DNA from: an uncultured Clostridia bacterium
GTDB taxonomy: Bacteria > Bacillota > Clostridia > Oscillospirales > Oscillospiraceae
Assembly: GCA_947367115.1 (NCBI GenBank)
Contig: CANBCW010000020.1
Location: 1-35,560 of the forward strand
Direction: 5' to 3'
Length of the DNA stretch: 35,560 nucleotides
Positions within the stretch are counted from its first letter, which is position 1. Each line of letters starts with the position of its first letter. Positions 1-7,412 of this stretch are shown in pieces. The translations under genes and the position numbers were made by a program. The notes beneath the pieces are model-generated. The model saw nothing but the letters and a program-made list of their open reading frames with translations. It was not told the DNA's origin and did not search any database.

Positions 1-2
1 TT

Positions 3-293
3 GTTGGTGGTTGGCAGGAAATGCTAATCTACTACAGTCGGGCAGGAGAATACTATCCCGAGGAACTTCACGATACTTCAGGGCAAGAGCTCTTTGCGCT
101 GCAAATTCCGATTGGCCATACTGTCAGTTTTACGCTAGGCTATGCCATCGCGGGTATCCAAAACGAACCCTCTATGGATCCATCTGACATGTGGCTCACT
201 GCTTCCCCCGGGCGGAATGTCGCAGCCCAAGGTGTAGGAGATCTGGATCGATCCATTTTTATTGACACTAAGCTAGGAAGTGAGGAAGAATGA
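3..293 (+). CDS. C-terminal part of an unknown protein (5' end outside window)
   Basis: The reading frame is open from the first full codon of the window, so the visible ~96 residues are the C-terminal part of a longer protein; the ATG at 21 has no ribosome site in front of it. The stop overlaps the start of the next permease gene (ATGA), so it belongs to the same transcription unit as the ABC exporter. The sequence suggests a beta-rich extracytoplasmic domain. The stretch from ALQIPIGHTVSFTLGYAI onward loosely resembles the C-terminal half of the protein at 2599-3201 (PGTEQQLVLPYGL followed by a SLYLQV strand), so the two may be related accessory proteins. That resemblance was judged by eye only. 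No function is assigned. Confidence 0.6.
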   Translation, partial: VGGWQEMLIYYSRAGEYYPEELHDTSGQELFALQIPIGHTVSFTLGYAIAGIQNEPSMDPSDMWLTASPGRNVAAQGVGDLDRSIFIDTKLGSEEE

Positions 294-1150
294 AATCCAC
301 CCTCCGATCAGAGCTGTATAAGGCTTTGACCAACAAGATGCTGTATATTGCCATAGCGATCGGGCTTGCCTTTTGGGCTATGGATGTGATGGAAAACCAG
401 GAAAAGATAAAGTTTTTTGACGAAACTCTTCAATGGGCTGTCAATTCCGGGCTTCCCATCGGAACCGGACATGAGGGTTATTCCTTGTTTTTCCTTTGGT
501 CCGGCCTTGCCCCACAGACCAAAGGCGCCAATCTGTTCTACACGGTATGGCCGGTGTTTGCGGCTATGGCTTACGGCTGGTCCTACAGTGACGAACGCCG
601 CAGTGGAGTTTACAATCAGATTGCTGCCCGCACCAGCGCAATGCGCTACTACATATCGAAATACATTGCCGTTTTTGTCAGCGGCGGTCTGGCGGTAGCA
701 GTTCCGGTGCTGCTGGGATTGCTGGCCAATGCCATGTTTGTGCCTTATGCGCAGGTTGTGCAAGGTTTAGGAGCCGTAACGAATATTAATTTTCTGTCCG
801 AGCTGTATTATACCGCCCCTTGGGCGTATGGGCTGATTTGGTGCGGTGTCACATTCCTCTGCGGCGGTACAGCAGCGTGTCTGTGCTTCGTAGTAGGCAC
901 CAGTCTGCGCTATAGCGTCATGGTTATTCTGACACCCTATGCGATGTTTGTAGCAATAGACGCACTGACAAACAGTTTGAGAGCCTCGATTTTGAAGAAT
1001 GTAAGACTCATTCTGTCTCCCTTGCGGCTGGTTTGGTCTTCTCCCGGGTGGGCCAACCCGGAATGGTGGGTCTTTTTGATGCTGGCTCTTTTGACGATCT
1101 TCTCTTTCGGCATTGGATATTGGCAGGTGGTAAAGCATGAATTGGCTTAA
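290..1150 (+). CDS. ABC-2 type transporter permease subunit
   Basis: This 286-residue integral membrane protein opens with a cytoplasmic helix typical of ABC-2 permeases (LRSELYKALTNKM). Several hydrophobic segments follow, at about residues 18-32, 85-100, 125-150, 180-210, 215-235 and 262-280. A charged loop around SYSDERRSGVYNQIAARTS between the second and third segments is the usual ABC-2 coupling region. It overlaps the preceding gene by ATGA and the next permease by 14 bp, and the ATPase lies two genes on, so the two permeases and the ATPase probably assemble into one exporter. The substrate cannot be read from the sequence; modules of this shape often export peptides or confer bacteriocin immunity, which is only an analogy here. 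Confidence 0.8.
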   Translation: MKSTLRSELYKALTNKMLYIAIAIGLAFWAMDVMENQEKIKFFDETLQWAVNSGLPIGTGHEGYSLFFLWSGLAPQTKGANLFYTVWPVFAAMAYGWSYSDERRSGVYNQIAARTSAMRYYISKYIAVFVSGGLAVAVPVLLGLLANAMFVPYAQVVQGLGAVTNINFLSELYYTAPWAYGLIWCGVTFLCGGTAACLCFVVGTSLRYSVMVILTPYAMFVAIDALTNSLRASILKNVRLILSPLRLVWSSPGWANPEWWVFLMLALLTIFSFGIGYWQVVKHELA

Positions 1151-1952
1151 ACTACTCAGATATGACATTCGCAGCGGATTGCTGCGGTGGCGATATTTGG
1201 CGGTTCCGCTTCTGTTTTGTATCCCCTGTTTTTATAATTGGATACAGATTCAAAACGCCGGATGTGTGGGCACCTGGATGGACTATCTGGTGGGGTGCTT
1301 CAAGGGAATTCTGCCGGTGGCTTCAATGGCGGACTTTGAATTCCCAATCTTATGGTTTTTGGTTATGGCCGGATGCCTGTTTCTGAATTTGGATTATCCG
1401 CTAAATGATTTGACGGATGCCGGGCAGCAGATTATTGTGCGCTGCAGGAATAAAAAGGCCTGGTTTCTTTCCAAATGCGTTTGGAGCCTGTTGAGTACGA
1501 CGGTTTATGTCATTTTGGGCAGCGTGACAGCCTTTGCTTTCGCGGTATTTAGCGGAGGAAGCACCGACCTCAACATTACCTGCGATGTTATGCAAAAGGC
1601 ACTGGGGATTTTCTGCTTGACCAATCCGGGTGCTGCGCAAACGCTGTTAGTCGGCGTTATTCTGCCGTATTTCACGTTAGCTGCTGTTAACATGCTGCAA
1701 CTGGCATTGAGTCTGGTGGTGAAGCCCATTATCAGTTTCCTGACTTGCGTGTGCCTGCTTGTGGCATCTCTGTTTTACAGCTCGCCGTACTTCATTGGCA
1801 ACGGTGCTATGGCAGCCCGAAGCGGCATCTTGATAGATGGTCTTCTGGATCCGTTGCCAATTGCCTTGGCCTGCGCTGGTATCATGATACTGAGCATTGC
1901 AATTGGTATGATCCGTTTTAACCGCATGGATCATCTTCGGTGGGAAGAATAG
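1137..1952 (+). CDS. Second ABC-2-like membrane subunit
   Basis: This 271-residue polytopic membrane protein starts with a short amphipathic segment (MNWLKLLRYDIRSG) of the kind seen in ABC-2 permeases, followed by about six hydrophobic segments. The ATG lies inside the end of the preceding permease gene, and the ATPase starts 8 bp after its stop behind an AGGAGGT site. The preserved order permease-permease-ATPase supports a heteromeric exporter. No motif identifies the cargo. Confidence is high for a membrane subunit of this transporter and low for any specific substrate. Confidence 0.78.
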   Translation: MNWLKLLRYDIRSGLLRWRYLAVPLLFCIPCFYNWIQIQNAGCVGTWMDYLVGCFKGILPVASMADFEFPILWFLVMAGCLFLNLDYPLNDLTDAGQQIIVRCRNKKAWFLSKCVWSLLSTTVYVILGSVTAFAFAVFSGGSTDLNITCDVMQKALGIFCLTNPGAAQTLLVGVILPYFTLAAVNMLQLALSLVVKPIISFLTCVCLLVASLFYSSPYFIGNGAMAARSGILIDGLLDPLPIALACAGIMILSIAIGMIRFNRMDHLRWEE

Positions 1953-1960
1953 GAGGTCTT

Positions 1961-2602
1961 ATGAAGATCGTAGTTAAAGACGCTACAAAAGTGATTAAGG
2001 GCGCAACCATTCTGAAAAACGTAAACATAGAGCTGGAAAGCGGCAGAGTCTACGGCCTTCAAGGACCCAACGGCGGCGGTAAGACTATGCTTATGCGGCT
2101 TGTTTGTGGGTTGATCCGCCCAACAGAAGGTGAGGTTTTCATCGACGACAAACGATTGGGAAAGGATATGGATTTTCCTCCCTCGCTCGGATTGCTGCTT
2201 GAAAACCCTGCATTTCTGCCCGGTTATACAGGGATGAAGAACCTGCAGATGCTGGCTCAACTGCAAAACCGCATTGGTGTTGAGCAGATTCGGCAAACGC
2301 TATTGGAAGTTGGACTGGATCCGGATGACACTAGAAAATATCGAAAATTCTCCCTGGGTATGAAGCAGCGGCTGGGAATTGCCGCTGCCATCATGGAAAT
2401 GCCTGATCTGATTCTGCTGGATGAGCCAACCAATGCTTTGGACGAGGCAGGCGTGGAACAGATCTGCCAGCTAATCCGCCGGGAACGTAACCGTGGTGCG
2501 TTGGTCATCCTGGCCTGTCATGACGCGGCTGTTTTGGAAAGACTATCTGACGATATTTTTACTGTCTGCGACGGAAGGGTTGAAAGGAAGGCGATCACAT
2601 GA
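1961..2602 (+). CDS. ABC transporter ATP-binding protein
   Basis: This 213-residue nucleotide-binding subunit carries all canonical motifs: Walker A GPNGGGKT (residues 35-42), a signature loop in the form SLGMKQR (131-137), Walker B ILLDEP with the catalytic Glu at 155, D-loop NALDEA, and the switch His in ACHD (187). The start at 1961 was chosen because AGGAGGT sits 4 bases upstream; a longer frame beginning at 1940 would start inside the previous gene and lacks such a site. It would drive the two adjacent permeases by ATP hydrolysis at the inner face of the membrane. The length and SLGMKQR signature are those of the drug/bacteriocin-export branch of ABC ATPases. It overlaps the next gene by ATGA. 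Confidence 0.93.
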   Translation: MKIVVKDATKVIKGATILKNVNIELESGRVYGLQGPNGGGKTMLMRLVCGLIRPTEGEVFIDDKRLGKDMDFPPSLGLLLENPAFLPGYTGMKNLQMLAQLQNRIGVEQIRQTLLEVGLDPDDTRKYRKFSLGMKQRLGIAAAIMEMPDLILLDEPTNALDEAGVEQICQLIRRERNRGALVILACHDAAVLERLSDDIFTVCDGRVERKAIT

Positions 2603-3201
2603 AAAAGGCATTGAGCTTTATTCTTGCGTTCGCTGTAATCGCATCCCTTGCTGGCCTGTGGACATGGCGGTATATCACACTTAACCGATACTACGATGAT
2701 CTTGATAACGGTTCATATCAGTTGTATCAAATGGGGGAACTTGTCCCCTTTGAGGATGACGGAAACGATCTGTATACAGATTTAAATGGTTACTTTGTCA
2801 GAGTGGACGGATATGAGATTTGTGATTATGACAAATACCTGGAAGAAAGGGATTTTGCCATTACGCAGGATAAAAACGGATCGGATAAGCTTGTATTGGT
2901 GTATATTACGTTGATCAATGAAAACTGCGAGCCAAATCCGGTATCGCTGCTGGATCTGCATCTTAGAGGCGTGGACACTCCTTTAAATATGGATTGGGAT
3001 CTTCTTCCCATGGCAAACTCCGCGTTGGGTGGGTATACTGCCCTTGCTCTCGCCCCGGGAACGGAACAGCAGCTCGTCCTTCCCTATGGGTTGCGTAAAA
3101 GCGATTTTGAGGGCAGCACTTGGCGTAATTTGGAAGAATACTCCCTTTACCTTCAGGTCACCTCAAACCCCACTACAAAAGAAGTGTTATTGAGCAAATA
3201 A
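2599..3201 (+). CDS. Membrane-anchored accessory protein of the ABC module, function unknown
   Basis: This 200-residue protein has one N-terminal hydrophobic segment (about residues 5-23, SFILAFAVIASLAGLW) followed by a soluble, acidic domain rich in predicted beta strands. It looks like a single-pass anchored extracytoplasmic protein; there is no lipobox Cys. It is translationally coupled to the ATPase gene by ATGA. It recalls small uncharacterised Firmicutes proteins found beside peptide-export ABC systems (possibly DUF5028), but that family name is a memory-based guess. A strong terminator follows at 3260-3298, so this is the last gene of the module. Confidence 0.7.
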   Translation: MKKALSFILAFAVIASLAGLWTWRYITLNRYYDDLDNGSYQLYQMGELVPFEDDGNDLYTDLNGYFVRVDGYEICDYDKYLEERDFAITQDKNGSDKLVLVYITLINENCEPNPVSLLDLHLRGVDTPLNMDWDLLPMANSALGGYTALALAPGTEQQLVLPYGLRKSDFEGSTWRNLEEYSLYLQVTSNPTTKEVLLSK

Positions 3202-3259
3202 AATCAGACGCAGCCATGAAAATGCTTGGATTTTAGCCTGACTGCTGTATGAAAGTTAC

Positions 3260-3298
3260 AAATACCCCCGGCTTTCCTACGGAAAGCCGGGGGTATTT
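3260..3298. terminator. Strong bidirectional terminator between convergent operons
   Basis: A perfect 18-bp stem (3260-3277 with 3281-3298) closes a 3-base loop. The stem has a GC-rich core flanked by AAATA and TATTT, so it reads as an intrinsic terminator from either side. It lies between the plus-strand ABC module and the minus-strand nitrogen operon. Confidence 0.9.
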
Positions 3299-3303
3299 GC
3301 GCT

Positions 3304-3888
3304 TTATGAATATGTGTGGACAATTCCTATCGCAATCTCACGCCGGGAAACGCAGCGATCCATAGCTTGTCGTTCGATGTAATGGTGGGCATCGGCTTCG
3401 GTCATTTTTAAATGCTCAATCAGCAGCCACTTGGCTCGATTCACCAGCCGGATCTCCTCCATTTTTTCTTCAATGGAAGTGGCCTTTTTCTCCAGACACC
3501 GCAGCCGCTCCCTTGCGGATGCCATCCATTTCAGACCCTGCTGCATTGTCTGAACAGAAGTTGGTTTGGAAAGTGCGAAAACACCCTGCGGCGTGACTTT
3601 CGCGTTGATCTCTTCATACAACTCGGAACGAACCAGAAGCAATACGACAGTTCCGGGCCGGACACAAGCATCGACGGCGAAGCGGCTGCCGAAGTCGTCC
3701 GGCAGGGGGGCGTTGACGATGACAAAATCGTAGGCGCGGTCTAACAATTCCCGGCGGGCAGCAGCGATGTTGGTGACGAAACACACAGGCCAGTAATCCG
3801 TGGTTGGAAGCATGGGGCGGATTGTGTCGTCAAACTTTGGTATTGCCGATACGACCAGAACACTGTAGGTTTGATCGCTGAATACCAT
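3304..3888 (-). CDS. ANTAR-domain RNA-binding antiterminator with a degenerate receiver domain
   Basis: This 194-residue protein has a CheY-like N-terminal domain (about 8-125), a linker helix (125-140) and a C-terminal ANTAR domain (about 140-190, with RLVNRAKWLLIEH, MTEADAHHYIERQAM and SRREIAI). ANTAR proteins such as NasT, AmiR and EutV bind paired or single leader hairpins and block intrinsic termination. The receiver is unusual: the acidic pair is replaced by Ser14-Ala15 and the phosphoacceptor Asp by Asn59 (VIVNAPLP), while Lys108 (SKP) is kept. Phosphorylation is therefore unlikely to be the input. The gene ends the GOGAT-GS operon and has a clean AAAGGAGG site. ANTAR genes next to glnA with attenuated gln/glt leaders have been described in a solventogenic clostridium (NitR). 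Here the likely targets are the leaders at 8531-8590 and perhaps 8697-8745. Confidence 0.9.
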   Translation of the reverse strand: MVFSDQTYSVLVVSAIPKFDDTIRPMLPTTDYWPVCFVTNIAAARRELLDRAYDFVIVNAPLPDDFGSRFAVDACVRPGTVVLLLVRSELYEEINAKVTPQGVFALSKPTSVQTMQQGLKWMASARERLRCLEKKATSIEEKMEEIRLVNRAKWLLIEHLKMTEADAHHYIERQAMDRCVSRREIAIGIVHTYS

Positions 3889-3924
3889 AGGCGTTCCCTC
3901 CTTTCCTCATTTACCGTTATTCAG

Positions 3925-5133
3925 TCATTTTCCGCAGAAGTAGTCGATCAAGGACTGGGGTAAATGGGTTTGGATAAAGGGACTGGCGGAAGCCTGGTTC
4001 ATTGCGGCGGTCAGAGACAGGGGGAGGGTTTTAAGCCGCTCCAGCTCTGCGGATGCCGCAGTGAACAGGTTAACCTGGGAAACCTCGGGGAGAGGAATCT
4101 TTTCCTGTATACCGGATAATCCTGCCCAGATCAGCAGAGCGAAAGCCAGATAAGGATTGGCGGTGCAGTCCGGGCTCCGCAGCTCAAACCGGCGGTACTC
4201 GCCATCGGCAGCCGGAACACGAATCAACTGGGAGCGGTTATCGGTAGACCATGAGATGTATTTGGGCGCCTTCTGGCAGCCCAAACGGTGGTAAGAGCGC
4301 TCTGTCGGGTTCAGGAACAGGGTCATGCTGGCAATCTTATCGAGAATCCCACCCATCATGTTGCGCATGACGGCTTCGCTGCCGCCTTTGACGGAAATGT
4401 TGATGTGGAAACCGCTGCCGGGTTTATGATGCAGAGGCTTCGGTGAAAAATCGGCGTACAGACCGTTTCGGGCAGCGATCGTCTTGACTACTGTACAGAA
4501 GGTCACGGCATTGTCAGCGGCGGAAAGAGGATCGGAATACCGAAAATCGATCTCATTCTGGCCCGGGCCTTCTTCGTGGTGCGAGGATTCCGGCTGTATG
4601 CCCATGCGCTCCAGAGTCAGACAGATCTCCCGGCGGACGTTCTCACATTTGTCCTCCGGGGATACGTCCATATAGCTGGCATTGTCATAGGGGATGGATG
4701 TGGGGTCGCCGTTTTCGTCCAGCCTGAACAGGTAAAATTCAAGCTCTGAGCCGAAGGAAAAGCTGTATCCCGCATCAGCAGCATCGGCAATGGCCTGCTT
4801 TAGAATCGAGCGGGTATCGTGGGCGAAGAGGGTGCCATCTGGGTGGGTGATGGAACAGAACATACGCACCACACGGCCATGCTCCGGCCGCCATGGCAGA
4901 ACCGTGATCGTGGCCGGATCCGGGTGGAGGAACAGGTCGGAGTGAACCTCGTCACCGAAGCCCGCGATGGCAGAGGCATCAATGGCAATACCATACTCAA
5001 AGGCACGATCCAGCTCCTGAGGCATGATGGAGATGTTTTTGGGACGGCCCAGAACATCACAGAATGCCAGACGAATGAACTTTACGTCCTCCTCCTGAAT
5101 ATACTGCATGACCTCTTGTGGTGTGTATTTCAT
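3925..5133 (-). CDS. Short type I-like glutamine synthetase lacking the usual flap glutamate
   Basis: This 402-residue protein is recognisable as a glutamine synthetase by GSELEFYLF (metal Glu130/Glu132), HHEEGPGQNEIDF (185-197), GSGFHINIS (His243), the substrate loop SWSTDNRSQLIRVPA and FELRSPDCTANPYLA (Glu317). It is about 40 residues shorter than bacillary GlnA (~444). Where GlnA has GYEAP, carrying the catalytic flap Glu that helps deprotonate ammonium, this protein has CQKAP with Lys288; similar short clostridial enzymes seem to share this. The start at 5133 follows AAGGCGGG; a longer frame from 5163 runs into the previous gene. It sits between glutamate synthase and the ANTAR regulator. 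It may be a true GS, a glutamyl-amine ligase, or a nitrogen sensor working with the regulator; the sequence alone does not decide. Confidence 0.85.
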   Translation of the reverse strand: MKYTPQEVMQYIQEEDVKFIRLAFCDVLGRPKNISIMPQELDRAFEYGIAIDASAIAGFGDEVHSDLFLHPDPATITVLPWRPEHGRVVRMFCSITHPDGTLFAHDTRSILKQAIADAADAGYSFSFGSELEFYLFRLDENGDPTSIPYDNASYMDVSPEDKCENVRREICLTLERMGIQPESSHHEEGPGQNEIDFRYSDPLSAADNAVTFCTVVKTIAARNGLYADFSPKPLHHKPGSGFHINISVKGGSEAVMRNMMGGILDKIASMTLFLNPTERSYHRLGCQKAPKYISWSTDNRSQLIRVPAADGEYRRFELRSPDCTANPYLAFALLIWAGLSGIQEKIPLPEVSQVNLFTAASAELERLKTLPLSLTAAMNQASASPFIQTHLPQSLIDYFCGK

Positions 5134-5149
5134 AAACAACCCGCCTTCT

Positions 5150-5869
5150 TTAGTTTGCAACATACATTTGCTTGTAAGGATTTTTACTGTCCGGAGTTAC
5201 CATGGTAAAGGGTGCATCCAGCACCTGCGCCGGGTCCCGGCCAAAGAGCTGGCAGTATTCAACCACAAGGGGCTGAATCTGCGCCATATCCTCCTGCGAT
5301 GCGGCGCGGGCGGTGACCTGAGAGGGGAAGGAAATGTCACGGTGGTCGCCCCGCAGGAACATTTTTCCGCCATGCATACCGGTGCAGGGGAAGTTGCCTA
5401 CAATGCGCCTGCTGCCGGAATCCAGGCCAAGCACAACAATCACACCGCCAGCCTGATACTCACCCAGAAAGCTTCCGGCGGTGCCGCCGATGACCATGGC
5501 GGGCACCTTATCCTGATAGGCCTTCATGTGGATTCCAGCCCGATAACCGGCGCTGTCCTTGATGAAGATCCGGCCGCCGCGCATGGCGTAGCCGGCGGCA
5601 TCACCGATATTGCCGTGGATGATGATTTTACCGTCATTCATGGTGTCCCCGACGGCATCCTGGGCATTGGCGCGTACTGTAATGACAGCGCCGTTCAGAT
5701 AGGCACCGAGGGCGTTGCCGGGAATGCCGTCAATGGTGATGGTTTTATCGGACATACCTGCGGCGATAAAGCGCTGCCCCAGACAGTTTATGATATGGAC
5801 ATCCGATCCATTCTGCCGGATCGCTTGGTTGAGCATACTTTGATCCATGCTCTGCGCGTCTAACAGCAT
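5150..5869 (-). CDS. Glutamate synthase GXGXG (gltB C-terminal) domain protein
   Basis: This 239-residue stand-alone version of the C-terminal beta-helix domain of glutamate synthase has repeated G-x2-G-x3-G turns, for example GIPGNALGAYLNGA, MNDGKIIIHGNIGDAAG and MRGGRIFIKDSAGYRAG. In full-length GltB this domain scaffolds the ammonia tunnel between the glutaminase and FMN sites. It begins 37 bases after the FMN-domain gene and is followed 16 bases later by the glutamine synthetase gene. The start at 5869 (MLLDAQSMDQ) was preferred because AAAGGTG lies about 10 bases upstream; the longer frame from 5932 overlaps the end of the upstream gene. Split three-gene GOGAT is known in archaea and clostridia. 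Confidence 0.9.
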   Translation of the reverse strand: MLLDAQSMDQSMLNQAIRQNGSDVHIINCLGQRFIAAGMSDKTITIDGIPGNALGAYLNGAVITVRANAQDAVGDTMNDGKIIIHGNIGDAAGYAMRGGRIFIKDSAGYRAGIHMKAYQDKVPAMVIGGTAGSFLGEYQAGGVIVVLGLDSGSRRIVGNFPCTGMHGGKMFLRGDHRDISFPSQVTARAASQEDMAQIQPLVVEYCQLFGRDPAQVLDAPFTMVTPDSKNPYKQMYVAN

Positions 5870-5906
5870 TGTTATATCACACCTTTCGTTTGATTTCCAG
5901 AAAAAA

Positions 5907-7412
5907 TTACTCACCGGCGTGGGAGATGCCAAGAATCTGCAGTTCCTTCTCTGTCAGGCCAATGCCGCGAAGCATCAGCCGGTTGCCGCGAAGGGCTTCA
6001 ATCGAGTTGATGCCCATACCGCCCATCAATTCCTTGATCTCATGCCGCCAGGCAGTCATCAGATTGACAAGACGCTGGCTACCAACATCCGGGTTCAGGC
6101 GTTTGACCAGCTCCGGACGCTGGGTAGCGATGCCCCAATTGCATTTGCCGCTCTGGCAGGTGCGGCACAGGTGGCAGCCCAGAGCCAGCACGGCGGCGGT
6201 GGCGATATAGCAGGCATCCGCACCTAAGGCAATGGCCTTGACCACATCGGCAGCGCTGCGGATACTGCCGCCCACCACCAAAGAAATGTTGTTGCGGATC
6301 CCTTCGTCCCGGAGCCGTTGATCAACGGAGGCCAAAGCCAGTTCAATGGGGATACCCACATTGTCACGGATGCGGGTGGGCGCGGCACCGGTGCCGCCGC
6401 GGAAACCGTCAATGGCAATGATATCCGCACCGCTGCGGGCGATGCCGCTGGCAATTGCGGCAATATTATGGACGGCAGCCACCTTGACGATCACCGGCTT
6501 TTTGTACTGCGTGGCTTCCTTCAAAGAGAATACCAGCTGGCGAAGGTCTTCAATGGAATAAATATCATGATGAGGGGCAGGGGAAATGGCATCGGAGCCT
6601 TCGGGAATCATTCGGGTTCGGGAGACATCGCCCACGATCTTGGCTCCGGGCAGATGACCGCCGATGCCGGGCTTGGCACCCTGACCCATTTTGATTTCCA
6701 CAGCCGCGCCTGCTTCCAGATAATCCTTGTAAACACCGAACCGGCCGGAGGCTACCTGTACGATGGTGTTGGGGCCGTAGACGTAGAAATCCTCATGGAG
6801 ACCGCCTTCACCGGTGTTATAGTAAATACCCAGTTCCGTGGCGGCTCGGGCGAGACTTTCGTGGGCGTTATAGCTGATAGAACCGTAGCTCATGGCGGAG
6901 AACATGACGGGCATGCTCAGCTCCAGCTGGGGGGAAAGCTCGCACTTCAAATTCCCATTTTCATCACGGCTGACCCTTTCCGGCTTCTTGCCCAAAAACA
7001 CCCGGGTTTCCATAGGCTCCCGGAGGGGGTCAATGGGCGGGTTGGTGACCTGGGAAGCGTTAATGAGAATTTTATCCCAGTAAACAGGCAAGGGATTGGG
7101 GTTGCCCATGGAGCTGAGCAGCACGCCGCCGGAATTTGCCTGCTTATACACTTCTTTGATGGTATCGTCCTGCCAGTTGGCGTTCTCACGCAGGCGGCAG
7201 TCACTCTTGACGATCTTCAGCGCGCGGGTGGGGCAGAGGGAGACACAGCGCTGGCAGTTAACACATTTGCTCTCATCGCTGAGCATCAGGCCTCGTTCCG
7301 GGTCAAAGGAATGTACCTCGTTGGCGCATTGCCGTTCGCAGACCCGGCAGGTGATGCACCGCGCGTCGTTTCGCACGACCTCAAATTCAGGATAGATAAA
7401 TTCCACACCCAT
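5907..7412 (-). CDS. Glutamate synthase FMN/Fe-S central domain protein
   Basis: This 501-residue protein begins with a ferredoxin-like 2x[4Fe-4S] domain (Cys19/22/25/29 and Cys50/53/56/60), followed by the FMN-binding glutamate synthase barrel: GGTGAAPTRI phosphate region, VVGGSIRSAADVVKAIALGAD, and the cluster cysteines CHLCRTCQSGKC. It reduces 2-iminoglutarate, formed from 2-oxoglutarate and channelled ammonia, to glutamate. The N-terminal ferredoxin module suggests electrons arrive through iron-sulfur carriers; no NAD(P)H-oxidising small subunit (GltD) is encoded in the window. Start and preceding stop overlap (TGATG), so it is translationally coupled to the amidotransferase gene. Confidence 0.95.
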   Translation of the reverse strand: MGVEFIYPEFEVVRNDARCITCRVCERQCANEVHSFDPERGLMLSDESKCVNCQRCVSLCPTRALKIVKSDCRLRENANWQDDTIKEVYKQANSGGVLLSSMGNPNPLPVYWDKILINASQVTNPPIDPLREPMETRVFLGKKPERVSRDENGNLKCELSPQLELSMPVMFSAMSYGSISYNAHESLARAATELGIYYNTGEGGLHEDFYVYGPNTIVQVASGRFGVYKDYLEAGAAVEIKMGQGAKPGIGGHLPGAKIVGDVSRTRMIPEGSDAISPAPHHDIYSIEDLRQLVFSLKEATQYKKPVIVKVAAVHNIAAIASGIARSGADIIAIDGFRGGTGAAPTRIRDNVGIPIELALASVDQRLRDEGIRNNISLVVGGSIRSAADVVKAIALGADACYIATAAVLALGCHLCRTCQSGKCNWGIATQRPELVKRLNPDVGSQRLVNLMTAWRHEIKELMGGMGINSIEALRGNRLMLRGIGLTEKELQILGISHAGE

